This document shows positions 1 through 12,727 of a stretch of DNA of 64,000 bases, one piece after another. Origin of the DNA: Brassica napus (Eukaryota; Streptophyta; Magnoliopsida; Brassicales; Brassicaceae); assembly GCF_020379485.1 (NCBI RefSeq), contig NC_063447.1, positions 57,959,452 through 58,023,451 on the forward strand, given 5' to 3'. Each line of letters opens with the position of its first letter. Position 1 is the stretch's first letter. The position numbers were made by a program, and so were the translations under genes. Below the pieces are notes generated by a model. It was not told the DNA's origin, searched no databases, and saw only the letters and a list, made by a program, of their open reading frames with translations.

Positions 1-304
1 CTACTTCTACGTACATTTTTAATGAACTCTGCGGAATCCATGCCTTAAAACTCTTGTTAGTATACAGTGATAAATGGTGCTGTAAGGATATCCACCGGAG
101 ATGGCAGTTAGTTATGGGTAACAACAGTGAATGGCGTGTCATAGGCTATTCTAACGTCGTTTACCATATCCATGGTTGCAGTTATAACTTATGGGTGACC
201 TTTACTTCTAATTAAGAAAATGTTGGTTTCCTTTGATTGTTTCCTCGTTAGTTACCGACAAGACCTATTTAAGTGCCATTAACGGTCCATTGGACCCATA
301 TAAA
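1..304. other. Left flank of the first LTR element, no gene seen
   Basis: No supportable gene. The last five bases (300-304, ATAAA) are the left copy of the target-site duplication of the LTR element that follows. Confidence 0.6.
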
Positions 305-1802
305 GGTGACACACGTCACCTCCAATCCGGAGAACAGCGGGTCACCAACAATATCTTGTATAATAAAAGCTCATATATTCAATTACACTCACCCAAAGCC
401 CAAATAAAAATCCGAATAAAAAGCTCAGTAGCACCAATCCGTCCAAATATCATATACTCATTTGTCTCACCTCAAATGGGGAAGAAAGAGGGGTGAGTAA
501 CAGGAGAGTCACTAAGTGAGGTATGTGATACTAAACCCGAAGTCCATGGACCCGGACAGAGTACTCCGAATAAATATAATTTAATCCTAACACGTTGCAA
601 ACACGATACCTAAAGTACCCAGAGATCAAACAAACTGCCCACTAACAGGCCAAAAACACCACCGAATATGTGCTCGGTAACTCACGCCCGTAGACAATTT
701 ATCGACCTTGAAGCCTTGGCATAACAGGTCGACTAGGCTGTGCCGCAGCATACACCACACCCAATGTACTGGTCTTCGGCCGACACACAGAATTACGTCT
801 CCATGGTCGGCTAACACCCAAATCACCTCAATATACAATATACATATATATTATCAATTATAAATGAACAAGCACTGTTGAACCATCTAACACCCTAGTT
901 CCGGTTTAAGCAAAGAGCCTAAAACTAAACAAGCAATGACAGACTCGATTTCACACAGACGGAACACATTAGAAATAAATTATACTTATTCGTGGTACTA
1001 AGCCGTGTAAGAGAAGCTCGAGAAAAGACCCTCACCTTAACCAATACCGGAGAGCTGAAAACGGATCGGAAAACAATTAAGATAGCTTCATCACCAAGAA
1101 ACTAGGGTTTCACCATGGACCTCAATCTTATCGTATTTGATCACGTTCTCTACATCACCAATCTCGTACGTAACGTCACGAGGATGAAACCATGGATCTC
1201 CAAACAACACGTCTTATCTCCTAAGACCAAGAGCTCACGTAGGTGAGTGAGTGTTGATGGTAGATGGTGATACACGCGGCGGCTCCGTTTTGGATTCGAC
1301 TCCTCTCCACATCCTAACCATACAGATTAATTATGTAACGTCAGCGCCATGATTACAACACCACAATACGACTCTTCCGATGAATACATGTTCCTCCTCC
1401 GGTGAAGAACAACAATGGCAGTGTGGAGGTGGTGGCGATAGTGAGCGTTGATGAACTCCGGTGTTGATCAGCGAGAGGACATGGTGAAATGAAGATGATG
1501 GCTCCACCGTACGAGAACAAGGAAGAAGAAACAAGAAGAGGAGAAGAAGATGGTGCGCTGATTGTTAAGTGCTCTCTCGCACAATTTAAGAAAGATGGTG
1601 GCTGGAGTTTGGTGAAGAAGAAGAAAATCATAATATATATGTTACACGATTAGGTTAGGCAAATATTGAATAGGGTTAATAATAATCAAAACTGAATGAA
1701 ATCAAACCAATTGGTTTAGGAACGGTTTGCAAACAAGAACTAATATTAAATAAACAAAACTATTATTTAATAAAACCGAGCTACCGGGTTACGGTCGTTA
1801 CA
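305..1802 (-). repeat. 3' LTR of the internally deleted element
   Basis: This is the left copy and, as the element reads on the minus strand, its 3' LTR. It aligns over its full length with 2071-3568. Short open frames within it are duplicated in the other copy and show no protein similarity I recognise. They are treated as non-coding. Confidence 0.9.
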
Positions 1803-2055
1803 ATTTTTCCCGACGAATTCCACGAAGAACAGGGAAAAAACTTCAACGGTTATGGAGGAAGAAGAACATGAGATCGGAAATAAAAGAAACTAATATAAGC
1901 TTGGTCTAACAGAAACATTAAGAACTAACCGAATGATACTGGACTTCTCGGTGTCAATTTTTTTTTTTTTAAACTCCCAATTTCGAAACATTGAAAATCG
2001 TTGAAATTCGAGTCCAATAAATCGCCGTCCCGGGTCAGAGCCGAGACGGAACCCC

Positions 2056-2067
2056 GCTCTGATACCA
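2056..2067 (-). promoter_or_regulatory. Primer-binding site (initiator tRNA-Met)
   Basis: The minus strand reads TGGTATCAGAGC, complementary to the 3' end of plant initiator tRNA-Met. It is separated from the 5' LTR (2071-3568) by the trinucleotide ATT. This fixes the orientation of the element. Confidence 0.9.
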
Positions 2068-2070
2068 AAT

Positions 2071-3568
2071 TGTGACACCCGTCACCTCCAATCCGGAGAA
2101 CAGCGGGTCATCAACAATATCTTGTATAATAAAAGCCCATATACTCAATTACACTCACCCAAAGCTCAAATAAAAATCCAAATAAAAAGCTCAGTAGCAC
2201 CAATCCGTCCAAATATCATATACTCATTTGTCTCACCTGAAATGGGGAAGAAAGAGGGGTGAGTAACAGGAGAGTCACTCAGTGAGGTATGTGATACTAA
2301 ACCCAAAGTCCATGGACCCGGACAGAGTACTCCGAATAAATATAATTTAATCCTAACACGTTGCAAACACGATACCTAAAGTACCCAGAGATCAAACAAA
2401 CTGCCCACTAACAGGCCAAAAACACCACCGAATATGTGCTCGGTAACACACGCCCATAGACGATTTATCGACCTCGAAGCCTTGGCACAACATGTCGACT
2501 AAGCTGTGCCGCAGCATACACCACACCCAATGTACTGGTCTCCGGCCGACACACAGAATTACGTCTCCATGGTCGGCTAACACCCAAATCACCTCAATAT
2601 ACAATATACATATATATTATCAATTATAAATGAACAAGCACTGTTGAACCATCTAACACCCTAGTTCCGGTTTAAGCAAAGAGCCTAAAACTAAACAAGC
2701 AATGACAGACTCGATTTCACACAGACGGAACACATTAGAAATAAATTATATTTATTCGTGGTACTAAGCCGTGTAAGAGAAGCTCGAGAAAAGACCCTCA
2801 CCTTAGCCAATACCGGAGAGCTGAAAACGGATCGGAAAACAATTAAGATAGCTTCATCACCAAGAAACTAGGGTTTCGCCATGGACCTCAATCTTATCGT
2901 ATTTGATCACGTTCTCTACATCACCAATCTCGTACGTAACGTCACGAGGATGAAACCATGGATCTCCAAACAACACGTCTTATCTCCTAAGACCAAGAGC
3001 TCACGTAGGTGAGTGAGTGTTGATGGTAGATGGTGATACACGCGGCGGCTCCGGTTTGGATTCGACTCCTCTCCACATCCTAACCATACAGATTAATTAT
3101 GTAACGTCAGCGCCATGATTACAACACCACAATACGACTCTTCCGATGAATACATGTTCCTCCTCCGGTGAAGAACAACAATGGCAGTGTGGAGGTGGTG
3201 GCGATAGTGAGCGTTGATGAACTCCGGTGTTGATCAGCAAGGGGACATGGTGAAATGAAGATGATGGCTCCACCGTACGAGAACAAGGAAGAAGAAACAA
3301 GAAGAGGAGAAGAAGATGGTGCGCTGATTGTTAAGTGCTCTCTCGCACAATTTAATAAAGATGGTGGCTGGAGTTTGGTGAAGAAGAAGAAAATCATAAT
3401 ATATATGTTACACGATTAGGTTAGGCAAATATTGAATAGGGTTAATAATAATCAAAACTGAATGAAATCAAACCAATTGGTTTAGGAACGGTTTACAAAC
3501 AAGAACTAATATTAAATAAACAAAACTATTATTTAATAAAACCGAGCTACCGGGTTACTGTCGTTACA
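2071..3568 (-). repeat. 5' LTR of the internally deleted element
   Basis: Right copy of the 1498-bp LTR, carrying both intact TG and CA termini. It is followed by ATAAA at 3569-3573, the right target-site duplication. Confidence 0.9.
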
Positions 3569-3573
3569 ATAAA

Positions 3574-5860
3574 CTTATAACTTATAGATAGTTATGTTCA
3601 ACTTTTTCTATGATCTTCAAAATTTGAATATTGACATCTCACTAAACCATTTTCGTGATTTCATACTTACTTTGACAATTCTGTGACGTGCATCATGATA
3701 TAATTGTAAACGGCTGTCTATTTAGGTGTCAAAGTCTAATAATATGGACAATGTTTGATTTTATGAGAACAACCACTATATTAGATATGTAGGACTTAAA
3801 AAGTATAATATGGGCATATCATGAAAGGTCGTGTTGTATAATTGAGTTTCTGACAGGAGCTTACAATGCTTTATCAAAATAAATAAGTGTATGATTAAAT
3901 GATAAAATCATACAGTTATAACACATTAGGGGATTATGAAATGATCATTCTTATTGGGATGAAGTTGTATAAAGCAACAATCGTCTAAGTAGAAGATCAA
4001 TCAAATATACATATACGGGGACAAAATGTATCATTTTACGGCTGGAATCAAATAAATAGCATGGAACTTCAACAGCTTATGCCACACCTTACGCAAAATA
4101 ACACGGTTTAAAATACATTAATAATATAGCATGAAAAAAAAAACAATATAGCATGAATGATTGTTCAGAAATAAAAACGTAGCAGGAATGTGTCTGCGTG
4201 TATGAAACTGTCTTAGAATAACAAAGTATAATATTATATATTCATGCCAGCTAATTCGCTAAATTATTTGACAACACTCTTTAAGAAATTTTAATCAATA
4301 ATATAATCTTACTTTACGACTAACAATTGCAATTGCTAGATAAAATGCATCCAAAGATCTTGTAGCAATTTAAAATATAGAGTTTTAGAATTTCATCTTT
4401 TACATTATAAAGTTTCTTTTGGATTTTTATGAAACATCTCCTAGTATTTCATCCTGTATATGTATTTGAAATCTGCATTACATCATAATATGTAGAGATA
4501 CTAAAGCTATGTGGTAAAACCGTAAAAGTGAAATAATGGTAGGATATGCAACATCGTGGGGATTAACAAGTCCGTTAATTATCTGTAAATAAGCACCATG
4601 AGGCCCATGACCAGTCTGGTTAAGATATATATTAAAAACAAATCACACCAATCCGGTCACAGCTGGTTCGATCGGCGGTACAGTCTGTATACAGGAGGAA
4701 AGGCTTAAAGTTCAAATTGATCTCAATTTTTTAAGAAGTTGTTATATGACGTTGTTGAAGTCATTAAATTGGGCCTCAACAAAGCGGTGATGTTGGAAAA
4801 ATTCTTGAATGAAGATAATGTTTGTGATCACTGAATAGCTAAACATTGTTGTGTGTTTGTTTTTCTTAACGGGTCGTTTGAGATATTCTTTGTATTGTAA
4901 TTTTTATTCATCTGGCATGATGAATTGGGCTCAAATTTTCAATCGTTGTAACCCATTTCTTATGCTCCATGTGCCTCACGTTTCTAGATAGACAAAGTTC
5001 ACGAGTGCAAGATTTTGGTACTCAAGCATGGGATAAACTTGTTGCTCTCATTTGAATGCATGGTTCATAGTGTGGATGAGTTGGAAGAGCAGAAATATTT
5101 TTCAATTTTTCGATAAAATATTTGAAAGAATTCCATTTTCACATATGTTAAAAGAACAATTTAGAACACATTTTATCAATGTTTGTCATCGTAATTAATA
5201 ATTCTCTTCTTATATTTGATGTTAATAATCTAAACTAACTTTCAACAATTCGTAAAATCTTTTTTTGAGCTTTTGAAATTAGGAAAAATAAAAATTGGAT
5301 TTTAACATATTAATATTTATAATTAATGAACTAATTACAGTATAAATTCTGAATTTTTTTTTTCGTAATTAAAGTATATATTTGTATAATTTCATTTGAA
5401 TATGTCTCCAACACATATCCACTTCTTAAAAATAAAGATTCAAAGTTCCAACTCTGCATACATTTTTCTGATTGGTGAATTAATACATTTAGTTTTTTTT
5501 TCTTGTTGGGTCAAACATGCAGCTTATCCATTATGTGATTTTCTGCCTGTTAAAAAAAGAGAGGGATATATTCTGTAATCATCATAGCATATTGGAAACT
5601 CAGGCCACTATCTTATTATTACAATAAAATAAAAAGTAAAAATATATGTTGGTATACACCCAAAAGCAAGCTATTACACGTAACTAATCCCATATACATA
5701 TAATTCTATCCATCCCCCAATAAAAAGAAAAACAAATTACAAAAATCGATATACAACCGTCGGCCATATATAACCAAAGACTAAAATTAAATTTTGTTCT
5801 TTGTTTTGGTTCAATGGTATACGAAAAACTATATACTAATGTATAAATAACCTTTTATGG
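3574..5860. other. Intergenic, AT-rich, downstream of BLH1
   Basis: No gene recognised on either strand. One micro-duplication is present: an 11-bp direct repeat (AATATAGCATG, 4123-4133 and 4145-4155) flanks a run of about ten A and one C. The right end contains the 3' untranslated region of BLH1, whose stop codon is at 5873-5875 on the minus strand. Confidence 0.5.
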
Positions 5861-5872
5861 TTGCTCATGGGT

Positions 5873-8498
5873 TTAAGCAACGAAGTCAGGCAATAACTGA
5901 GCCACATATCTCTTCTGATTCTGTATGTTCATCCCATTGTAAGCAGCGGCTGCTGCGGCTGATGAATGCACGGTTGCGGCCGAGCCTCCGCCACCGTTTA
6001 AGGCGGCGGCTCCATAATCATCTGCTTCTCCTATTTTCACCCTTCTCCCTATCGGAATCCCATGGTGAGTCTGCATGAAACCCTGATGATGCGTGGACGA
6101 CAAGCTATCACAGTGAGGTAACCCTAAAGTGAGTGACACGCCATTGTTGTTCCCTGAATACCTTTGTGCTAAGAGCTCCTGGTCCGACACAGATACTTCG
6201 AACCTTGACATCTCATCCATTTGGTATTGTCCGAAGTTCCCCATGAAAGGGTATCCACCGTCTGATCTTAGCCCTTGCCTTTCTTCTAGAATTTTCATTG
6301 TGAGCTTCTCGTTGGAGCTGAAATCCGCATTTATAGGCTGCATCATTGTCTCTTCGCTTGTTCTTAGCCTCTTGGGACTTCCTTGCATTCCAGTAACGCC
6401 TTCTAGGTCACCATTATGATTAGGATTCATATGGTAATTGTCAGCGCCTCCTCCTCCTCCCATGGGACTCTTCTCTTGGTTACTTGTTGATTTAGAAGCA
6501 GAATCTTCGTTGTTTTGATCCATATTAGGTGTCTTCTCCATGGATCCCATGTTCTTTCCCTGCTCTTTCATCTCCTCCGTGTACATCTCTTCCACCATTG
6601 GCTTCCATAGCCGAACTCTAGCGTTTATAAACCAGTTCGAGACCTAATAAAAAATAAATTAATTAATTAATTAGCATATAAAAATACGTTTCCCTAATTA
6701 GCACACTACCAAAGAATCACTTGAAGTGTACGTACCTGGCTCCTAGTGAGACCTGTTTGCTTGGCTAGCATGTGCTTGTCCGAATCCTTAGGGTATCTAT
6801 AATGTAAACAAACACAAGACTTAGTTTTGTATATAAGTGAAAATGAATGGATGTATGAATGTTTTTTTTTTGCTAAGAATGTGTAAAGATGATGCGAGGT
6901 TTACTTACGGGTGAAGAAAGTGTTCAAAGAGCCAAGCACGGAGGACTGAGACGGCTCGTTCGGGGAGACCACGTTGAGGTCTCCAAGCATTATTGGAAGG
7001 ATGTTGAATCATTCCAAGTTGCTGAAGAGCTCTCTGCTGTCTCAAGTGATGGTCTACGAACTTGAGCCTCGACCCTTCAAGCCTCCCAACTCCAGAGACA
7101 GAATCTTCCTCCCCAAGGCTCTTATTGGCCGCTTTTATCTGACCAGCGATGGCTTCTTTCAAGCACCTGAACTGTCTTGATATGGTCTTCAGTGCGAGCG
7201 ACGTGTATGACTTAGCGGAACCTATTCCTGCCGCTTGCTCGAACGATGAGATAACCATCTGCATCTGTTGGTGATACTGTCTGTATCTCTGCTCCACCTA
7301 TTCCCAAGCAATAAGGTCACATGAAGCTTATAAATTATGGACTTGGACTAATATAATCATCGTTAGTTTTAAGTTTAAAAACCCATAATATAATTGACGG
7401 TCAATATTTTATTTATAAAAATTGATAGTCTTTCAAAAATACGGAAAAAGATAATTTATAATCATCATCTATTTAGAAGAGAGGAACTCGATAAGATTTC
7501 TTGATTTGAGAACAAAAGATATATATATATATATATAAGAAATTGTATAAATATAATATGAAGTGAAAGTGACTTAAAATCTTATCTAGCTTTTCGAAGT
7601 CCACTTCATGTGTGATATAAGAGATCACTCAGTATAGGTATAGGTTGTATATAATACGTACGTATATGGAGTGTTTATGTTGTTATACCTCGTGAAGCAT
7701 ACTACTAAGCTTTGCTTTCTTCATCTGTATTTCCTGCCTCTCCGCCGTTCCTAGCTCCACCGTACGTTTCCCGGAAGCTTCTCCTCCACCACCAGAACCT
7801 TCTCCGGCGCCGGTGGAAGATTCTCCGACAGCTTTATTATCAGTACCACTGGTACCTTTCTTCGATGAGAAGAGTTGGGATTTAGTGTTGATGTCTTTAG
7901 AATCAGCGTTGACTACTTCGTCTAGAAGCTCTTGCGCTGCCTTCAAGTACTTGGAGCTCACAAGATTCGCTATCCCGTTCGTTACTCCCGATCCTGTAGA
8001 GCCTGGGCCGACCCGTATGTCCTCTCCTGGTCCGGACCCGAACCCGACGTGATGGAGAGTCTGGTGTTGTTGTTGCTGCTGCTGTTGAGACGAGAGACTC
8101 AAAGACAAGCCTCGCTGCGCGCGTGGAGTCTCACACGCGGCTTGCTGGTGAGTGGGATCCACCACTTGGTGGCTGTTGTAGAGGCTGTACTGCACGCGCG
8201 GAGGGTATCCGTGAAGTACAGAGATGTTGTCGGCGGCTGTAATGGAAGCAGCTTCGTGGCCTGAGAGTGGTATTCCAACGAACTGCTGGCTCGCGTTTTG
8301 CGGCGGCGCGTGAGAATCGAGGAAGACAAAACTGTTGTTGTTGTTAGCGTTGTTGTTGCTATTGTTGTTGTTGTTTGAGTCGTCGTCTTGTTGAGTGTAT
8401 TGAACGTAGGTCGTTGGATTCATGAGGATCAACGTCTGTAAACCACCGTCGGGTCCGGCTGAGATCTCCGGTGGGTTTCCGTGGAAGTAGGCAGCCAT
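5873..8498 (-). CDS. BEL1-like homeodomain transcription factor, BLH1 type
   Basis: Spliced coding sequence on the minus strand: exons 8498-7689, 7297-6909, 6796-6736 and 6643-5873, all with GT-AG introns and consistent phase, giving 676 residues. It is almost collinear with Arabidopsis BLH1 as I remember it (about 680). Visible parts: an Asn-rich stretch near 41-55; a ZIBEL-type motif GLSLSLSS (about 130-137); poly-Gln; the SKY box (182-197); the BELL domain (about 245-320); a TALE homeodomain (about 377-439) with the PYP loop split between exons 2 and 3 and recognition helix NWFINARVR at 423-431; and a C-terminal VSLTLGLPH motif (589-597). BELL proteins act in the nucleus as heterodimers with KNOX partners. 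BLH1 pairs with KNAT3 and has been linked to abscisic-acid responses and embryo-sac cell fate. No break or unusual residue is seen. Intron 1 (7298-7688) holds a short TA repeat. Confidence 0.95.
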
Positions 8499-8850
8499 CT
8501 TATTAGTATATACTTGTTACTCACGAATGAAAAGGTGACGTTTCTTGATCTTCTTTCACCAAGCTGATTGATCATAGAAACAAACAAAAAGAGCAAAACA
8601 AAAAAACACTATAAGTTCATATAGATCCTTATATATACAATTCAAAGAAAAGAAAGAACGAATTGTGATCCCATCAAGAAGTAAAAGAAGAGACGAATAA
8701 TGGATATGGGAAATTAAGACATAATCATGATTGAAAATAATATAATAAAATAATAGAGTTAAGGGGGAAGCTGAAATTATATAAAATAGAAAAGAAAGAT
8801 GAAGAACCTGGATTGATAGAGATCTGATGATGCACGTGTTTCATGATCAT
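8499..8850 (-). promoter_or_regulatory. BLH1 5' untranslated region with intron and candidate upstream ORF
   Basis: On the minus strand an ATG at 8850-8848 opens a short frame that reaches a good splice donor (CCAG|GTTCTTC, exon end 8808). Removing 8564-8807, with acceptor ATCAG|CTTGG, joins it to 8563 and ends it at TGA after 16 codons (MIMKHVHHQISINPAW). The main ATG follows at 8498. The intron and uORF are inferred from splice signals alone. Such upstream frames often reduce translation of the main frame, but nothing here proves that. Confidence 0.45.
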
Positions 8851-9101
8851 CTCAAGCTGCAAAAGGAAAGTTACAATAGAGAATTTGTATCAAAGAGAAA
8901 GAGGGAGAGAGACAGACTCACTCACACACGAATATGCACTTATATACATACCTACGTTTTATGGAGATGTGTGTGTGTGTGATTGCTATGTGAGTTTGGT
9001 CTCTGTGTCAGACTCAAAGATCTCTCTGCAACTCTTTTCTCGCTCAAAGGGGAAATATAAAATACATTTAAAAAGCTGAAAGACGAATGTATATTATATT
9101 A

Positions 9102-9119
9102 GAGAGAGAGAGAGAGAGG
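9102..9119. repeat. GA/CT dinucleotide tract upstream of BLH1
   Basis: An uninterrupted GA run on the plus strand (CT on the BLH1 sense strand) lies about 600 bp upstream of the BLH1 start codon. Such tracts are common near plant transcription starts and are bound by BASIC PENTACYSTEINE proteins. A regulatory role here is inference. Confidence 0.5.
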
Positions 9120-9912
9120 ATAAAAGAAAAGGAGAGATAAAAGATACCCATCTTTTCCTTCACTCATTAATCTTCCCACAGTCTTAGTACGCCACCATCT
9201 TCCCTCTATTTTTTTTCTTCTTTTGTGTTATGGTCGGTATATCTTAGGGCCCGTATATCTTATAACCAAAACGTTTTATTATGTTTCTTCTTTCATTTCA
9301 TGACATTAACAAATTTGTAAGACATGAAGTCACTATGTAAATTTAGTGTAGTATTGTCAGAACTTAATTCGACTCATATTGATATTGATATTGATATTGA
9401 TATTGATACCGATACTGATACTTGTATATGTTGTATTCACAAAAATTAAGCTTCTGTTGTGTTTACAACTTTATGTTGGCCACCGGCTAATTTTATACTA
9501 TGTTTAGTTTAATAAACTAAATGAACAATCCAACCATGTTCGAATTTTTTCCTTAGATGGCAAAAATAATAAACTATGTGAGTTTCCTTATACTTACCGA
9601 ATAAAATGGATACTAGAAAGTTTTCATAATTTATAAATTATATATTTTTAATATGTTTAATTAACGATATTTTGGTATAAAAATGCACTATGCTTAATTT
9701 TGAAACATCTCTGAAAGATTAGAGCCATTGGTTTCACATCTTTAACAATAATAAAATAACAAAACAGGAATATATATAATTTCTGTAATAAGTTGCATAG
9801 AATTCTTTCATAATGTATATATTTTTAAGAAAGCCTTTACTTCATCGTTTCTCAAAACGTTTTACCATACACTATGTTGTAATAACAGCGGGGATTCAGA
9901 ATGATTACTATG
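9120..9912. other. Intergenic, upstream of BLH1
   Basis: No gene recognised. It holds an imperfect hexanucleotide microsatellite, (TTGATA)n, at about 9376-9420. The right end (9913-9920, TCTAGCAC) is the left target duplication of the hAT-like element. Confidence 0.5.
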
Positions 9913-9920
9913 TCTAGCAC

Positions 9921-10600
9921 TGGGCCTGGGCGTTCGGGTCTTCGGGCCGGGTTCGGGTCGGTTCCTTTCGGATCTTAAATATTTAGACTTAATAGGTATT
10001 TAGTAATTTTCGATTCAGGTCAGTTCTTCTCGGGTTCGGGTCTATAATTAAAATACCCATAAAATACCCGTAATTTTTCGGGTCCGGATCGGGTTTGGGT
10101 ATTTAGGATCTGAAAAGAACATGACATACCTAATTTCATCAAATTTAGTCGATATTTGTCATATATATCTAAAATTTTACAAAATAACTTAAAAGAAACT
10201 ATTAATAATTAAAATAAAATATTTTTAAACTCTAAATTTTACATTTTAAGGCTTTATATTATTTAAATAATATTACAAAATAATAACAAATGTTGTTACC
10301 AAAGGATATTTCAACTAAATCATAAAATAATATATAAAATAAAACACAAAAAATCATAGTTTTAGATATATATGTTTTTAAGTCGGGTACAAATCGGTTC
10401 TTGTCGGTTCGGGTCTATTCGGGTCGGTTTTTTTCGGGTCCAGGTCTGTTCGGGTCGGTTCTTTTCGGTTCCGGTTCTTTCGGGTAAAAAAAATTTAGAC
10501 CCAAAAAGTACTTGTAAATTTTCGGTGCGGTTCCGGATCGGATATTTTTGGATCGATTCCGGTTCGGATTTTCGGATTCAGGTTAAAATGCCCAGGCCTA
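9921..10600. mobile_element. Non-autonomous hAT-like element
   Basis: A 680-bp block with short terminal inverted repeats (TGGGCCTGGGC at the left; TAGGCCTGGGC read inward from the right) lies between perfect 8-bp duplications TCTAGCAC (9913-9920, 10601-10608). An 8-bp duplication is the hAT signature. The body is rich in degenerate TCGGGT/TCGGTT motifs near both ends and very AT-rich in the middle. The open frames inside follow these motifs and show no transposase residues. Confidence 0.85.
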
Positions 10601-10608
10601 TCTAGCAC

Positions 10609-11838
10609 GTTGATACATAAAATCTATACGAAGACAAACATTATAAAATATGTTAGATATTTAATTTCAAATACTTCTGTATATGATTGTTTACTTCTAA
10701 TATTCAATTTAGCATCCAGGCCAGTAAATCATAAAATCAAATTTTCAAAAATATTTTAAGCTTCACAGACATATATATATATATAATCTTACAAGAGTTT
10801 ATAATTCGTGTAGGTGCAAATGGATTAATAACAGAGGAACTCGTATGATATGACCTTGGCCTTTATGTATTGACCAGGTAATGAACCCACATATCCTAAC
10901 AACCAAACACCCTTATTTAGATATTTATACATTACATAATTTTATATAGAGGAAATCATTATTATCGCATCAAGACATAGTGATATGTATGTCGTGTCCA
11001 ATTTAGAATCATATAATTTTTTCATTTTAATATTATGTTAATGTTTTATAATAAAAAGAAATCCAACACGCATCTCAACCCAAATCTTTCTTTACTGATA
11101 TAACTACAATCCTGAACATACAATATTCTTCAGATTACTATACTAACAGACTTTTATCATCAAGTTCAGACTGTACACTAAAGATGTCAAATAAATCTAA
11201 ACTTGAAAATTATAAAGAATATACCAAAATTTGTAATGTTTTTGTTACAAAGTACACATCCTAATTTTTTAAAGCAAATTTTCTAAGATGTTTCTGTTTA
11301 TCAAATAAACGTAAAACCTATGTTTCATTGGTGTTAATCGTCAACAATATGATATTCCAGCGACTGAATAAATTGTTTGTAAAAGTTCTACCGTTTGTTC
11401 CTTACCCTAAATCATTTTTCTTTTCTAAAAAAAAGTCCTACCGTTTGATATAACAACAAAGAAAGCGCAATTTATAAGTTTTTCAGAAAATAAATATCTC
11501 TATTATTCAACAGCGAGAAAGATCAATGAGCAAAGTTTTGTTCTTTTACGCTGGACACTGCCTATGAGAAACGATAGTCTTTTTGTTTTTGTTATCTAGG
11601 TGAGTAAAAATCAACGGATTAACGTTGCTTTCCATTTTACTTATTATTATTTTTTCCAGTCTCTCTTTGTTCTCTAACTGTTTTAATTAAGCTAAGGATT
11701 ACCCGCCAAGAATATATAAATCAGGAATATATTAATATTTTAAATGTACATAAGGGATTAGAGAAATTGAAATACGAAAAGTGAAGTGTGTCAGAAGATC
11801 CAAACAGCACAAAAACGAGGAAACGTCTCCTTCTGCAG
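10609..11838. other. Intergenic, AT-rich
   Basis: No gene, RNA or element with defined ends was found. Confidence 0.5.
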
Positions 11839-11853
11839 AAAACTATAATATTC

Positions 11854-12727
11854 TTCTTTTTTTTCCTCTAGGAATTTTATTAATGGAACTGAGCCCAAAA
11901 AGACTAAACCTAACACATTACAAGACAAAATGGCAATGCAAGCCCAATTAACAGAAAGACGAAGGTCCAACACACAGACCCAAAACACAAAAATTAAACC
12001 GTCGAGGAAGCAAGCTACGACACGTCATCTTCCACTTGTACGATCGCCCGGCGATCAATGAACACGGGTCAAGACGAAGAACCACTTCCTTCCACCGGAA
12101 CCAGAAGAGGCGACGGAACTCCGCCGACGGCGAAGACGAACCACGGAAGAACCAATCTTCACAAGGGCTCGAACCGAAGAGCCAAAACTGGTGGATCTAC
12201 GAATCGGAAAAAGAACATCGACGCCTACAATCGATCCTTCAATTCCGACTATCTTGCATGAAAAGATCCAGCATCTTTGAAGATGAAGATAAGCTTGAAG
12301 ATGCAAAAACCAAATCAATTGGAGAGAAGAATCGTCGGAGGTACAGAGCGAGAGACAATCGGTCAACGAAGAACTGGATCGTAGATGGATCGGTGCCGGC
12401 GAGAACGATTCTAAGTAAGACATCGTCTCCCAGAGACAGAGGCCGGCGAAGTCGGCGCTATGAAAGCCATCGCTTCCCGGAGGCAAAGCCGCACGATCAT
12501 CGGAGGTACTGATCAACCGTCGAAGACAAGAATCGGTCGAAGTACCGAAACCGGTAAACAAAAAACGACAACCTCTCACTCTTAAATCAACTCTAAACTT
12601 TCTGAAAGATAAAAGTGTGATAAGAAGGTTAGAGTAATGGAGAAAAATTCTCTCACTAGGGGAGGAGAGAAATTCTCTCACTAGGAGAGGAGAGGAGAGA
12701 ACCTTTTTTTGTAAGAAATGGAGATTT
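11854..12727 (-). mobile_element. Non-autonomous poly(A) retroposon (LINE-related or Sadhu-like)
   Basis: An 874-bp insert is flanked by perfect 15-bp direct repeats AAAACTATAATATTC (11839-11853 and 12728-12742). On the minus strand it ends in GGAAAAAAAAGAA directly before the duplication, the expected 3' tail of a target-primed retroposon. The sequence before the tail (TTAATAAAATTCCTAGAGG) resembles 3' ends of plant LINEs. The best open frame (12055-12744, minus, 229 codons) runs over the upstream target duplication and has no endonuclease or reverse-transcriptase motif. Length, tail and lack of coding capacity fit the Sadhu type described in Arabidopsis, but I cannot confirm that family. 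Confidence 0.82.

Larger units (their letters stand above)
305..3568 (-). mobile_element. Internally deleted LTR retrotransposon (two LTRs, 268-bp interior)
   Basis: Two direct copies of a 1498-bp LTR lie exactly 1766 bp apart (305-1802 and 2071-3568). Only 268 bp separate them. The outer flanks carry a 5-bp target duplication ATAAA (300-304 and 3569-3573). Read on the minus strand, the LTR begins TGTAACGAC and ends GGGTGTCACA. In the 3' copy the last TG/CA base is mutated at 305. The primer-binding site for initiator tRNA-Met lies 3 nt inside the 5' LTR, and a purine-rich tract abuts the 3' LTR. No gag, protease, integrase, reverse transcriptase or RNase H reading frame is present, so it must have moved with proteins supplied in trans or lost its interior afterwards. 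By eye the LTRs differ at about 25-30 sites (about 98% identity). The family is unknown; a Ty3-type parent is a guess. Confidence 0.92.

Noticed and set aside
1353..1631. 92-codon frame duplicated at 3119-3397
   Set aside because: It is duplicated only because it lies in the LTR. Composition is simple and Ser/Pro-rich, with no family similarity.
9376..9420. CRISPR-like or regulatory repeat array
   Set aside because: It is a simple hexanucleotide microsatellite without spacers, in a plant sequence.
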